In this document: in pieces, positions 45,730-54,343 of the stretch | Numbering within the stretch: position 1 is the stretch's first letter | Layout: each line of letters begins with the position of its first letter | NCBI RefSeq assembly: GCF_034932065.1 | Contig: NZ_JAYGHP010000009.1 | Span: forward strand, 121,596-185,595 | Length of the DNA: 64,000 bases | Direction: 5' to 3' | From: Crocosphaera sp. UHCC 0190 | GTDB taxonomy: Bacteria; Cyanobacteriota; Cyanobacteriia; Cyanobacteriales; Microcystaceae | The notes under the pieces: generated by a model | Seen by the model: only the letters and a program-made list of their open reading frames with translations | Told to the model about the DNA's origin: nothing | Database searches by the model: none | Translations under genes and position numbers: made by a program

Positions 45730-46113
45730 GTGGCGAGGATATCTGGCGTAGACCTGCCCAGAGATAAGCGTGTCGAAATCGGGCTAACTTATCTGTATGG
45801 TATTGGTTTATCACGATCTCAAGAAATTCTAGCAGAAACCGGAGTCAATCCTGACACCCGTGTCAGAGACTTAACGGATGAAGACGTAGCGACCTTACGG
45901 GCCTATGTCGAAACTAACTATCAAATCGAAGGAGATTTGAGACGTTGGGAAGCAATGAACATCAAGCGATTGGTAGACATTGGCACTTACCGAGGTCGTC
46001 GTCATCGTCAAGGGCTTCCTGTCAGGGGACAGCGAACTCGAACCAACGCAAGAACTCGTCGCGGTAGACGAGTAACCGTTGCCGGGAAGAAAAAAGCCCC
46101 AGCGAAGAAATAA
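45730..46113 (+). CDS. rpsM: Ribosomal protein S13
   Basis: Protein of 127 residues with a GTG start after [40 protein letters not shown] and [26 protein letters not shown] are the family signatures; the lysine-rich tail ends GKKKAPAKK. It contacts the 50S subunit at bridge B1. Confidence 0.98.
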   Translation: MARISGVDLPRDKRVEIGLTYLYGIGLSRSQEILAETGVNPDTRVRDLTDEDVATLRAYVETNYQIEGDLRRWEAMNIKRLVDIGTYRGRRHRQGLPVRGQRTRTNARTRRGRRVTVAGKKKAPAKK

Positions 46114-46161
46114 TCGGTATTTATTGGCTATTGAGTTACACAGAAATTTCAGCGAAAAATT

Positions 46162-46554
46162 ATGGCGCGACCAACCAAAAAAAGCGGCGCAAAGAAACAA
46201 AAGAAAAATGTTCCCAATGGCGTTGCTCACATCCAGTCAACTTTTAACAATACCATCGTCACCATTTCTGATGGTAAAGGCGATGTGATCTCTTGGGCTT
46301 CAGCAGGTTCAAGTGGATTTAAAGGGGCGAAAAAGGGAACCCCCTTTGCGGCACAAACGGCAGCAGATTCTGCGGGTCGTCGAGCAATTGACCAAGGAAT
46401 GCGGCAAATCGAAGTAATGGTAAGTGGGCCAGGAGCCGGTCGGGAAACAGCCATCCGCGCCCTTCAAGGAGCCGGATTAGAAATTACCTTAATTCGAGAT
46501 GTTACCCCAATTCCTCACAACGGTTGTCGTCCTCCGAAACGACGCCGAGTTTAG
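46162..46554 (+). CDS. rpsK: Ribosomal protein S11
   Basis: Protein of 130 residues: a basic N-terminus ([24 protein letters not shown]), [37 protein letters not shown], and the end [18 protein letters not shown]. It lies in the platform of the 30S subunit, next to rpoA as usual. Confidence 0.98.
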   Translation: MARPTKKSGAKKQKKNVPNGVAHIQSTFNNTIVTISDGKGDVISWASAGSSGFKGAKKGTPFAAQTAADSAGRRAIDQGMRQIEVMVSGPGAGRETAIRALQGAGLEITLIRDVTPIPHNGCRPPKRRRV

Positions 46555-46655
46555 CCAGCAGTTACCCATCTTCAACCACTATGAATATTTGGCGTTAATA
46601 CAGACACGGAATTTCGTGTCTCGGAGGCATTTGACAATGAAGGGAGGTCACGATC

Positions 46656-47600
46656 GTGGCGCAATTTCAGATTGAGTGTATAGAATCTAAGACTCAAAAA
46701 AATCAGAGTCAATATAGTAAATTTGTCCTAGAACCATTGAACAGGGGTCAAGGGACAACCGTTGGTAACGCGCTGAGACGGGTATTATTGGCTAATTTAG
46801 TCGGGACAGCCGTTACTGCCGTGCGGATTGCCGGAGTCAACCACGAATTCGCCACGATCCCTGGTGTGAGGGAGGATGTGTTAGAAATCATGCTCAACAT
46901 GAAAGAAATCGTCCTCAAAAGTTACGCCGAGCAACCTCAGATTGGTCGTCTCGTGGTCACTGGGCCGGCTACCGTGACGGCGGCACAATTTGATCTACCT
47001 TCGGAAGTGGAAGTGATCGACCCCACTCAATACGTGGCCACTTTGACAGAAGGGGCTAAGCTTGAGATGGAGTTCCGAGTTGAAAGAGGAACAGGCTATG
47101 AGGCGATCCAACGAGGAAAAGAGGAAAGCACTTCCCTCGATTTCTTACAAATTGATGCAGTCTTTATGCCAGTGACGAAGGTCAATTACAGTGTTGACAA
47201 CATCAGATCAGAAGAGGGGGAAGCCAAAGATCGCTTACTCTTAGAAATTTGGACAAATGGTAGCTTTAATCCGAAAGAAGCTCTTTCGGAAGCGGCGGAC
47301 ATCATCGTCGATCTGTTCAACCCCCTCAAAGATCTTAATCAGTTGGAAACAAGTCCCCCTGATTATCAAGATGATGACAATCCTCAAAGTCAGATTCCCA
47401 TTGAAGAATTACAATTATCAGTGCGGGCTTATAACTGTTTGAAACGAGCGCAAATCAATACAGTTGCTGACTTATTAGATTATAGCCAAGAAGATCTTTT
47501 GGAAATCAAAAACTTTGGGCAAAAATCTGCTGAAGAAGTGATTGAAGCCTTACAAAAACGGTTAGGGATTACCCTACCCCAAGAAAAAGCTAAGGCTTAA
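46656..47600 (+). CDS. rpoA: RNA polymerase alpha subunit
   Basis: Protein of 314 residues, GTG start with GAAGGGAGG upstream. The N-terminal domain (1-230) has the dimerisation pattern LEPLNRGQGTTVGNALRRVLL; the C-terminal domain (about 250-305) has LSVRAYNCLKRAQINTVADLL and DLLEIKNFGQKSAEEVIEAL, which binds UP elements and activators. A 20-residue acidic linker joins them. Confidence 0.98.
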   Translation: MAQFQIECIESKTQKNQSQYSKFVLEPLNRGQGTTVGNALRRVLLANLVGTAVTAVRIAGVNHEFATIPGVREDVLEIMLNMKEIVLKSYAEQPQIGRLVVTGPATVTAAQFDLPSEVEVIDPTQYVATLTEGAKLEMEFRVERGTGYEAIQRGKEESTSLDFLQIDAVFMPVTKVNYSVDNIRSEEGEAKDRLLLEIWTNGSFNPKEALSEAADIIVDLFNPLKDLNQLETSPPDYQDDDNPQSQIPIEELQLSVRAYNCLKRAQINTVADLLDYSQEDLLEIKNFGQKSAEEVIEALQKRLGITLPQEKAKA

Positions 47601-47656
47601 ATTGAGTCCATGATTGATCACCGATGAAATCATCCTAGGGAGGAAAAACAAACACC

Positions 47657-48007
47657 ATGCGCCATCAGTGTCGCGTCCCATTACTGGGAAAACCCGCTGA
47701 CCAACGGAAAGCCTTATTGCGATCGCTCGCCACCGAGTTAATCCGTCATGGTCAGATTACCACCACTAAAACCCGTGCGAAGGCAGTGCGCTCAGAAGTG
47801 GATAGAATGATTACCTTAGCCAAAGATGGCTCCTTAGCCGCTAGACGACGAGCCTTGGGTTATCTCTATGACAAACAATTGGTTCATGCCTTGTTTGCTT
47901 CTGCCGAAGAACGGTATGGCAGTCGTAACGGAGGCTATACCCGTGTCGTTCGTACCCTGCGCCGTCGTGGGGACAATGCCGAAATGGCGATCATTGAACT
48001 GGTTTAA
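47657..48007 (+). CDS. rplQ: Ribosomal protein L17
   Basis: Protein of 116 residues: [45 protein letters not shown] and the C-terminal [25 protein letters not shown], both diagnostic. It follows rpoA by 56 bp with AGGGAGG upstream. Confidence 0.98.
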   Translation: MRHQCRVPLLGKPADQRKALLRSLATELIRHGQITTTKTRAKAVRSEVDRMITLAKDGSLAARRRALGYLYDKQLVHALFASAEERYGSRNGGYTRVVRTLRRRGDNAEMAIIELV

Positions 48008-48040
48008 TCTTTTGAACGATCACGGTGTTACGGGAAACCA

Positions 48041-48910
48041 ATGATAAGTGTGGGACAACAAACTTCAACCTCAAAACGGGTTGCCCTGGTCATTCAGTAC
48101 CTGGGAACTCGTTTTCATGGTTGGCAGAGGCAAACTAATCACCGAACCGTTCAAGAAGAGATCGAAAACAGCATTGCTCAAGTTCTGGATTATCCCGTGG
48201 CCATCCATGGTGCGGGACGAACTGATACGGGAGTTCATGCAGCGGCCCAAGTAGCTCATTTTGATTATGTCAGTTCCATTCCTCCGGCTCGGTGGGCTAA
48301 TATTTTAAACTCACGCTTACCCGAAGACATTTTGATTCGGGGGTCAGCAGAAGTTCCTCCTACTTGGCACGCGAGATTCTCGGCTCAATGGCGACGTTAT
48401 CGCTATACCTTCTACAATGACAAACGGCCGAATTTGTTTATCCAGCCGTTTTGTTGGCACTATTATCACCATCCACTGGAAACCTCTTTGATGCAAGAAG
48501 CCTTAAATCCCCTAATCGGAAAGCACCAGCTAGGAGCTTTCTGTCGTTCAGGGTCAAAACGGCATCATGTCTGGGTTGAAGTGCAAGCTGCCCAATGTTA
48601 TCGGCGGGGGGCTTTTATTCATCTAGAAATTCAAGCCAATGGCTTTTTGTATGGAATGGTACGATTGTTGGTGGGAATGTTAGTAGAAGTGGGAAGCGGA
48701 AAACGATCTGTAGGGAATTTTACCGAGATCTGGCAAAACCAACAGAGACACCAGGTAAAATATGCCGCGCCAGCCAAGGGATTATGTTTATTAAGGGTCG
48801 GTTATGCCGATTTTCCTTTACCTCCACAAATTTGGTTTGATACTCAGCCTTTGTTTCTGTTTAATCAAGTTTTGGAGCATCAGCAAAGTCCCTATTCTGT
48901 TGGTTGTTAA
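48041..48910 (+). CDS. truA: tRNA pseudouridine(38-40) synthase TruA
   Basis: Protein of 289 residues. The catalytic Asp lies in HGAGRTDTGVHAAAQVAHF (D62). Other blocks are RYRYTFYNDKRPNLF and IHLEIQANGFLYGMVRLLVGML. It makes pseudouridine in the anticodon arm of many tRNAs. It is slightly longer at both ends than the E. coli protein (270). The position between rplQ and rplM is the usual cyanobacterial one. Confidence 0.96.
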   Translation: MISVGQQTSTSKRVALVIQYLGTRFHGWQRQTNHRTVQEEIENSIAQVLDYPVAIHGAGRTDTGVHAAAQVAHFDYVSSIPPARWANILNSRLPEDILIRGSAEVPPTWHARFSAQWRRYRYTFYNDKRPNLFIQPFCWHYYHHPLETSLMQEALNPLIGKHQLGAFCRSGSKRHHVWVEVQAAQCYRRGAFIHLEIQANGFLYGMVRLLVGMLVEVGSGKRSVGNFTEIWQNQQRHQVKYAAPAKGLCLLRVGYADFPLPPQIWFDTQPLFLFNQVLEHQQSPYSVGC

Positions 48911-48968
48911 GGCCAGGCCTCAACTCAGCCGATAACCCAATTGATTACCTTATCAATCACAATAACCC

Positions 48969-49424
48969 ATGAACAAAACAATTAACCCCTCACTAGAGAG
49001 TCTTGACCACAAATGGTACATAGTAGACGCAGAGGATCAGCGTTTAGGAAGACTCGCCTCGGAAGTTGCTCAGATTTTACGGGGCAAAAATAAACCCAAT
49101 TTTACCCCTCATATGGATACGGGGGATTTCGTAATTGTGGTTAATGCGGAAAAAATCGCTGTTACTGGCAAAAAAAGCAGCCAAAAGCTCTATCGTCGTC
49201 ACTCTGGTAGACCAGGGGGGATGAAAGTTGAGACTTTTGAGAAATTGCAGGCCCGAATTCCTGAGAGAATTATTGAACAAGCAATTAAGGGAATGTTGCC
49301 TAAAAATTCTTTGGGTCGCCAACTGTTTACCAAGTTAAAAGTCTACGCAGGGCCTAATCATCCTCATCAAGCTCAACAACCTGAAACCTTAATTCTCAAT
49401 ACAATTCCTAACGGAGATAAATAA
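48969..49424 (+). CDS. rplM: Ribosomal protein L13
   Basis: Protein of 151 residues: [60 protein letters not shown], and [35 protein letters not shown]. The TAA stop overlaps the rpsI start in TAATG. Confidence 0.98.
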   Translation: MNKTINPSLESLDHKWYIVDAEDQRLGRLASEVAQILRGKNKPNFTPHMDTGDFVIVVNAEKIAVTGKKSSQKLYRRHSGRPGGMKVETFEKLQARIPERIIEQAIKGMLPKNSLGRQLFTKLKVYAGPNHPHQAQQPETLILNTIPNGDK

Positions 49425-49837
49425 TGCAAGCAACCGACAGTAAAGATAAAGTCGTTTATTGGGGAACGGGTCGTCGTAAATCGGCGATCGCCAGAGTTCG
49501 TTTAGTGCCTGGGAGTGGAGAAATTACCGTTAATAAGAAGCCAGGTAACATCTACTTTAACCAAATTGCCAAGTATCTCCAAGGGATTAAAGCTCCTTTA
49601 GAAACCTTGGGCTTAGAAAATGACTATGATATCCTGGTCAATGCTCATGGCGGTGGTTTAACGGGTCAAGCAGATGCAGTTAAACTGGGAGTGGCTAGAG
49701 CTTTATGTGAACTGGCCCCCGAAAATCGTCAACCCTTGAAAGCAGAAGGATATTTAACTCGTGATCCTCGCGCTAAGGAACGGAAAAAATACGGCTTACA
49801 TAAAGCCCGTAAAGCTCCCCAATATTCCAAACGATAA
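49424..49837 (+). CDS. rpsI: Ribosomal protein S9
   Basis: Protein of 137 residues: [50 protein letters not shown] and the C-terminal [25 protein letters not shown], whose final Arg touches P-site tRNA. It starts on the last base of the rplM stop codon, so it is translationally coupled. Confidence 0.98.
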   Translation: MQATDSKDKVVYWGTGRRKSAIARVRLVPGSGEITVNKKPGNIYFNQIAKYLQGIKAPLETLGLENDYDILVNAHGGGLTGQADAVKLGVARALCELAPENRQPLKAEGYLTRDPRAKERKKYGLHKARKAPQYSKR

Positions 49838-49884
49838 TTGGATTTATTTTGGCCTTGATTTGTTTAGTTAGGAGACATTAAATT

Positions 49885-50139
49885 ATGGCAAAACCTGAAA
49901 TTCATCCCACTTGGTATCCCGAAGCTAAAGTCATTTGTAATGGCGAAGTAGTGATGACTGTTGGCTCAACTAAGCCACAAATCAACGTTGAAGTGTGGTC
50001 AGGCAATCACCCTTTTTATACCGGAACTCAGAAAATTATTGATACTGAGGGACGGGTGGATCGCTTCCAAAAACGTTATGCGATGATTGGCAAGGGAGGC
50101 AAAAAACAAGACAAAAAATCAGATGCCAAGGGAGAATAG
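49885..50139 (+). CDS. rpmE: Ribosomal protein L31 (form without zinc ligands)
   Basis: Protein of 84 residues: [63 protein letters not shown]. Only one Cys is present, so it is the C-minus form that does not hold zinc. The tail is lysine-rich. A terminator hairpin follows 19 bp after the stop. Confidence 0.97.
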   Translation: MAKPEIHPTWYPEAKVICNGEVVMTVGSTKPQINVEVWSGNHPFYTGTQKIIDTEGRVDRFQKRYAMIGKGGKKQDKKSDAKGE

Positions 50140-50158
50140 CGGTCAAGTTAAGTTAAGT

Positions 50159-50190
50159 AACCCAGCAGAAACTCTGCTGGGTTCGGTTTA
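50159..50190 (+). terminator. Terminator after rpmE
   Basis: AACCCAGCAG (50159-50168), loop AAACT, CTGCTGGGTT (50174-50183): a perfect 10-bp stem followed by CGGTTTATC. It would end the rplM-rpsI-rpmE transcript before prfA. The T-run is short, so termination may be partial. Confidence 0.75.
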
Positions 50191-50247
50191 TCTAAACTAA
50201 AAAATTAGGCTACTGTTGAAGTATAAGCATGAAGGTTGAGAAATATT

Positions 50248-51360
50248 ATGGCTGAATCTTATCTATTAGAAAAATTACAATCTGTTGAACAAACTTATAA
50301 TGAATTAACCCGTCGGTTAGCCGATCCTGATATTGCTACTAACCCAGATGAGTTACATCGGGTGGCTAAGGCCAGATCTTCTTTAGAAGAAACGGTTAAT
50401 ACCTATGAAACTTGGCAGATTACCCAGGAAGAATTAGCGGGGGCCAAACAAATTCTTAAAGATGCCGGGGGAGACATGGAAATGCGGGAAATGGCCTCTT
50501 TGGAAGTAACAGAATTAGAAGAAAAATTAGAACAGTTGGAAGTTCAGTTAAAAGTTTTGTTACTGCCCCGTGATCCTAATGATGATAAGAATATTATGTT
50601 AGAAATTCGCGCAGGAACGGGAGGAGATGAAGCGAGTATTTGGGCGGGAGATTTAGTGAGAATGTATTCTCGTTATGCTGAGTCTCAAAAATGGACGGTT
50701 AAGCTAGTGAGTGAGTCTTTGGCGGATATGGGGGGCTTTAAAGAGGCGATCCTCGAAATTACGGGAGAACGGGTTTATAGTAAGCTGAAATTTGAAGCAG
50801 GGGTTCATCGGGTGCAACGGGTTCCGGTGACAGAAGCGGGGGGACGGGTTCACACTTCAACGGCTACGGTGGCGATTATGCCTGAAGTTGATGAGGTGGA
50901 AATTCAGATCGATCCGAAGGATATTGACATGAGTACCGCCCGTTCTGGTGGGGCTGGGGGGCAAAATGTTAACAAGGTGGAAACGGCAGTTGATTTGATG
51001 CATAAACCGACGGGAATTCGGATTTTTTGTACGGAGGAGCGATCGCAACTGCAAAACCGCGAACGGGCTATGCAAATTTTACGGGCGAAGTTGTATGACC
51101 TGAAGTTACGGGAACAACAGGAAGCGGTTAGTTCTATGCGGCGATCGCAGGTGGGAACGGGATCAAGATCGGAGAAAATTCGGACTTATAACTATAAGGA
51201 TAATCGCATCACGGATCATCGTCTGGGCCAAAATTTCAGCTTAGCTGGGGCGTTGGAGGGGAATATTGACCATATTATTGAATCTTGTATTTCTCAAGAT
51301 CAACAGGAACGTTTAGCTGAGTTAGCGTCTTCTCCTGAAACGGCAGACGCGCTTATTTAG
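50248..51360 (+). CDS. prfA: Peptide chain release factor 1
   Basis: Protein of 370 residues from ATG 50248 ([20 protein letters not shown]); the in-frame TTG at 50236 is not needed. It ends translation at UAA and UAG. The GGQ motif is at residues 237-239 in [17 protein letters not shown], and the codon-reading loop lies in [44 protein letters not shown] is typical of RF1 (RF2 needs a frameshift, not seen). Confidence 0.97.
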   Translation: MAESYLLEKLQSVEQTYNELTRRLADPDIATNPDELHRVAKARSSLEETVNTYETWQITQEELAGAKQILKDAGGDMEMREMASLEVTELEEKLEQLEVQLKVLLLPRDPNDDKNIMLEIRAGTGGDEASIWAGDLVRMYSRYAESQKWTVKLVSESLADMGGFKEAILEITGERVYSKLKFEAGVHRVQRVPVTEAGGRVHTSTATVAIMPEVDEVEIQIDPKDIDMSTARSGGAGGQNVNKVETAVDLMHKPTGIRIFCTEERSQLQNRERAMQILRAKLYDLKLREQQEAVSSMRRSQVGTGSRSEKIRTYNYKDNRITDHRLGQNFSLAGALEGNIDHIIESCISQDQQERLAELASSPETADALI

Positions 51361-51392
51361 GGCTAATTATTGTTAGGAAAGGGTGATCAGCT

Positions 51393-51755
51393 ATGAAAAT
51401 TACAAACTGTCTGCACACAGCAATTCTGATTTCTGATTTGGAGAAAGCAGAGAAATTTTATGGCAAGATTTTAGGGTTAGAAAAGGTTGATCGCTCCTTG
51501 AAATATCCGGGTATTTGGTATCAAATTGGCGAGTATCAAATTCATTTAATGGTTCATCCTGGTTTACAAATAAGTTTAGCTAATGGGGAGAAATGGGGGC
51601 GTAATCCTCATTTTGCTTTGGGAACGGATAACCTAAATGAACTGATTGGACGGTTACAAAGTCATGGTCATCCGGTGCAAATGAGTCAGTCGGGAAGGGC
51701 TGCTTGTTTTACTAAAGATTTTGATGGGAATGTGATAGAAATTAATCAGGTATAG
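51393..51755 (+). CDS. VOC-superfamily (glyoxalase-like) protein
   Basis: Protein of 120 residues made of two beta-alpha-beta-beta-beta units. CLHTAILISDLEKAEKFYGKILGLEKVDR is the first half with a metal-type His, GEYQIHLMVHPG gives a mid His pair, and HFALGTDNLNELIGRLQSHGHPV and FDGNVIEINQV complete the second half. The final Glu is the typical metal ligand. The substrate is unknown; it is related to glyoxalase I and to dioxygenases. It lies 32 bp after prfA. Confidence 0.88.
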   Translation: MKITNCLHTAILISDLEKAEKFYGKILGLEKVDRSLKYPGIWYQIGEYQIHLMVHPGLQISLANGEKWGRNPHFALGTDNLNELIGRLQSHGHPVQMSQSGRAACFTKDFDGNVIEINQV

Positions 51756-51819
51756 AGAATTAAACCTAATAACATCACAACTTTTTGAAGCCTGAAAATA
51801 AAATAATAATATACTGTCA

Positions 51820-51868
51820 TTCTTGACATACTCCCCCCGTTAAGCCTCGCTGCAACGGGGGATTCTTT
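51820..51868. mobile_element. IS200/IS605-type end remnant
   Basis: Sequence TTCTTGACATACTCCCCCC, then a stem CCCCCGTT (51834-51841) / AACGGGGG (51854-51861) with a 12-base loop, then GATTCTTTT. Such 'TTGACATACTCCCC...GGGGATTCTT' hairpins are the characteristic ends of IS200/IS605 elements in cyanobacteria and of related small non-coding copies. No transposase or TnpB frame is present here, so this is a leftover end. It abuts the HepT remnant. Confidence 0.55.
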
Positions 51869-52036
51869 TCAGATCACTGTTAGAAATTCCTTTAAAACAA
51901 AACTTTGTTGTTGATTAATAACAGTTTGCATTTTGACAATTAAATCAGGGATATTTTCTTGAGACGTATTGCAAAGAACACCTAAATCAACCTCTGAATA
52001 CTCATGAAGAATTTTATCTCGCATCCCCTTTTTATA
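51869..52036 (-). pseudogene. Remnant of a HepT-type HEPN toxin gene
   Basis: A 55-codon frame on the minus strand ends at TGA 51869-51871. It reads YKKGMRDKILHEYSEVDLGV... then ENIPDLIVKMQTV, which fits the C-terminal third of HepT (DUF86): RDKILHEY is the HEPN active-site R-x4-H-x-Y, and the following V-D and I-P-x-L blocks are usual. The first 80-90 residues and the MNT antitoxin gene are missing, and an in-frame stop lies at 52037-52039. So it is a decayed HEPN/MNT module. Too short for a working toxin. Confidence 0.68.
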
Positions 52037-52275
52037 TTAAACATTGCTTCTATTTAATGACGATTAGAAACTAGATTAATTTTTTACTTGATTAATACTT
52101 ATTTTATCTTAATTATTTACCGTTCTCGTTTATATGAATCTTAGTTCATATAATTTTCAGTTATTATTGAGGCGATCACCAGAATGTATAGACCTAAGAC
52201 AACCTAGGGGCTTTAAGGCGTTCTTTTGATTTTTAGACAGATTTTCACCAAAACTAGCTAAAAAATAAACCTTAA
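52037..52275. other. Gene-poor stretch after the HepT remnant
   Basis: This AT-rich stretch completes the 520-bp gap 51756-52275. I see no open frame with family resemblance, no tRNA and no clear hairpin. It may contain further decayed toxin-antitoxin DNA that is no longer readable. The nadK gene ends at 52276 on the minus strand. Confidence 0.4.
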
Positions 52276-53193
52276 TCAAGGTAATTCCACAGAAGTAGGT
52301 TTAGCAATATGAGGCAATCCCCATCCCAATTTTTCCCTTAAAATACGGAAAAATTCAGGAGATTCTAAGCGAATAAATCGGGCCAAATAACGAGATTTTT
52401 CTACATTAATTCTATCTTCTGGTAAGACATAGCATCCCCCATTGCCATCAACCACCAAAACCATGCGATTAGGAGTCGCGGGAAAAATACTAACGGCTTC
52501 CTTGTCAGAAAATACCAAAGAACGAGAAGCCAAAGAATGGGGACAGATAGGGGCTAACTGAAACACTGGCACATCTGGGGTCACTACCGGGCCACCAGCA
52601 CTGAGAGAATAGGCTGTAGAACCCGTAGGAGTCGATAAAATAATCCCATCAGCAGCAATATCCACAGGGGCGTGTCTGCCGATTTTAATCTCAAAATGAC
52701 ACATACTGGTCAAAGGTTCCCGATGAATGACCATTTCATTCAAAGATAAGGCTTCCCACAGTAAGGTATCTTCCCTAAGTAGTTGTACCGTCAACATGGT
52801 ACGTTCTTCTATCTCGTAGTCTCCCCTTAACAACTGTTCTAAGGCTTCCGATAACTGATTAAGATAAATTTCCGTCAAAAAGCCCATGTGTCCCGTATTA
52901 ATCGTTAATAAGGGAATACCACGGGGGGCCACTTGTCGAAAAGCAGACAAAACAGTACCATCTCCCCCTAAAACTATGGCAAAGGCCATATTCTCATCAA
53001 AATGGGGAGGGATTAAATTCTCTATACGAGTATGACAGACGGGACGTTCGGGTTGAGAATAACCGAGGAGTCCACCTCGGCCAGTCTCTAAAATAACATT
53101 CCAGCCTTTAGCTGTCAGTTGTGCCTGTAAGTCTGTGGCAACTTGACAAGCAACGGGTTTGAGATCGTTAAAAATAATGCCTATTTTTGGCAC
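52276..53193 (-). CDS. nadK: NAD kinase
   Basis: Protein of 305 residues that makes NADP+ from NAD+ and ATP. GTG start (GTG CCA AAA ATA). The motif [11 protein letters not shown] (GGDG at 76-79) and the second signature [16 protein letters not shown] are clear. The N-terminal [12 protein letters not shown] replaces the more usual G-x-x-x-N-x-x-K-P. It ends in PTSVELP. It lies 28 bp downstream of the ycf39 gene on the same strand and is probably co-transcribed with it. Confidence 0.95.
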   Translation of the reverse strand: MPKIGIIFNDLKPVACQVATDLQAQLTAKGWNVILETGRGGLLGYSQPERPVCHTRIENLIPPHFDENMAFAIVLGGDGTVLSAFRQVAPRGIPLLTINTGHMGFLTEIYLNQLSEALEQLLRGDYEIEERTMLTVQLLREDTLLWEALSLNEMVIHREPLTSMCHFEIKIGRHAPVDIAADGIILSTPTGSTAYSLSAGGPVVTPDVPVFQLAPICPHSLASRSLVFSDKEAVSIFPATPNRMVLVVDGNGGCYVLPEDRINVEKSRYLARFIRLESPEFFRILREKLGWGLPHIAKPTSVELP

Positions 53194-53220
53194 AATGAGC
53201 TATCCTGTGTCAGCGTTAAC

Positions 53221-54198
53221 TCAAACAGAAGATTTAAAGGGGGTTTTCTTCTTCTTTTTCGATTTACTCTTTTCGTAATCGATTTCTTTGAGCTTTTTAA
53301 GAATACGACTAAAATACTCTTGTAAATAGGATTCTAAGGTAGTCGTCTCTTTAGGATCAAGGCCTAGGGTCTGATAAAATTCATCCATTGAGGCGTTTAA
53401 TGATTTGCCACTGGCTAAAACTTCTGCAAACGCTAGGCGATCAGAAATATTATACGTCCATTGGAAGAAACGGGTAAAGCCCCGTAAAAATCGTAACAGT
53501 CCCAAGGGGACACGGGCAATTTTAGCGGTTTTGTCCGATAATTTCTCACATAACTGAATAATTTCTTCTGCTGTCCAAGCTTTAGTCCCCACCAGGGGAT
53601 AGGTCTGTTTTTGGGTTTCGGGAACTTCTAAGACGCGAATAGTCAATTTAGCAGCATCTTGGGTATCCATGTAGGCAATGGGACTACTTTCTCCTGTAAT
53701 CCAAACTGCCTGGTTATCTAAGGTCGGGACAGCATATTGACCGATTAAGCCCTGCATAAAGCCACAAGGACGCAAAATCGTATAATTTAACCCTGATGCA
53801 ACTAAAAACTTCTCTGTACAGTGTTTAATGTTCATTAAAGGCACTTCAGGATATTTCTCAGCATTGAGAATGGAGAAGAAAATATAACGGTTAACCCCTA
53901 TTTTTTGGGCAGCTTGAATCAAGTTAACTTTCCCTTCCCAGTCTACTTGTTTCATGGAAAGGGTGTCCGTTGGCCGGGCGGCGGCGGCATCAATAATCGC
54001 CTCCATTCCTTCTAAGGCTGGCGGTAAAGTTTGAGGTTTACAGAGATCCCCAATAACCAATTCTGCGCCCCATTCTTTTAAAAAAGCGGCTTTTCTGGCA
54101 TTTCTGACTAAACAACGGACTTGATGACCTTTATCTAGGGCATGACGTGCTATTTGCCGCCCTAGGGTTCCTGTTGCGCCAACGATCAATAACTTCAT
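53221..54198 (-). CDS. ycf39: Ycf39-type NAD(P)-binding protein
   Basis: Protein of 325 residues of the atypical SDR/NmrA group. The Rossmann start is LIVGATGTLGRQIARHALDKGH; also visible are VRCLVRNARKAAFLKEWGAELVIGDL, RYIFFSILNAEKYP and YTILRPCGFMQGL. In Synechocystis, Ycf39 works with high-light-inducible proteins in photosystem II assembly and pigment delivery. The active-site Tyr/Lys pair of true SDRs is not evident. A Lys-rich tail (EKSKSKKKKK) of this length is somewhat unusual. Confidence 0.9.
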   Translation of the reverse strand: MKLLIVGATGTLGRQIARHALDKGHQVRCLVRNARKAAFLKEWGAELVIGDLCKPQTLPPALEGMEAIIDAAAARPTDTLSMKQVDWEGKVNLIQAAQKIGVNRYIFFSILNAEKYPEVPLMNIKHCTEKFLVASGLNYTILRPCGFMQGLIGQYAVPTLDNQAVWITGESSPIAYMDTQDAAKLTIRVLEVPETQKQTYPLVGTKAWTAEEIIQLCEKLSDKTAKIARVPLGLLRFLRGFTRFFQWTYNISDRLAFAEVLASGKSLNASMDEFYQTLGLDPKETTTLESYLQEYFSRILKKLKEIDYEKSKSKKKKKTPFKSSV

Positions 54199-54343
54199 TT
54201 ATATAGATTTGTAATGTTTCTTAACGTTTCTCTAAGATATTAACAGAAAGTTACACAATTGCGATCAACTTTAGGTGTGAGGACTGAAATAACAATAATT
54301 CATGAGTTACCCCTATTTCAGTCCTGGCTCATTAAAAGGAAAC

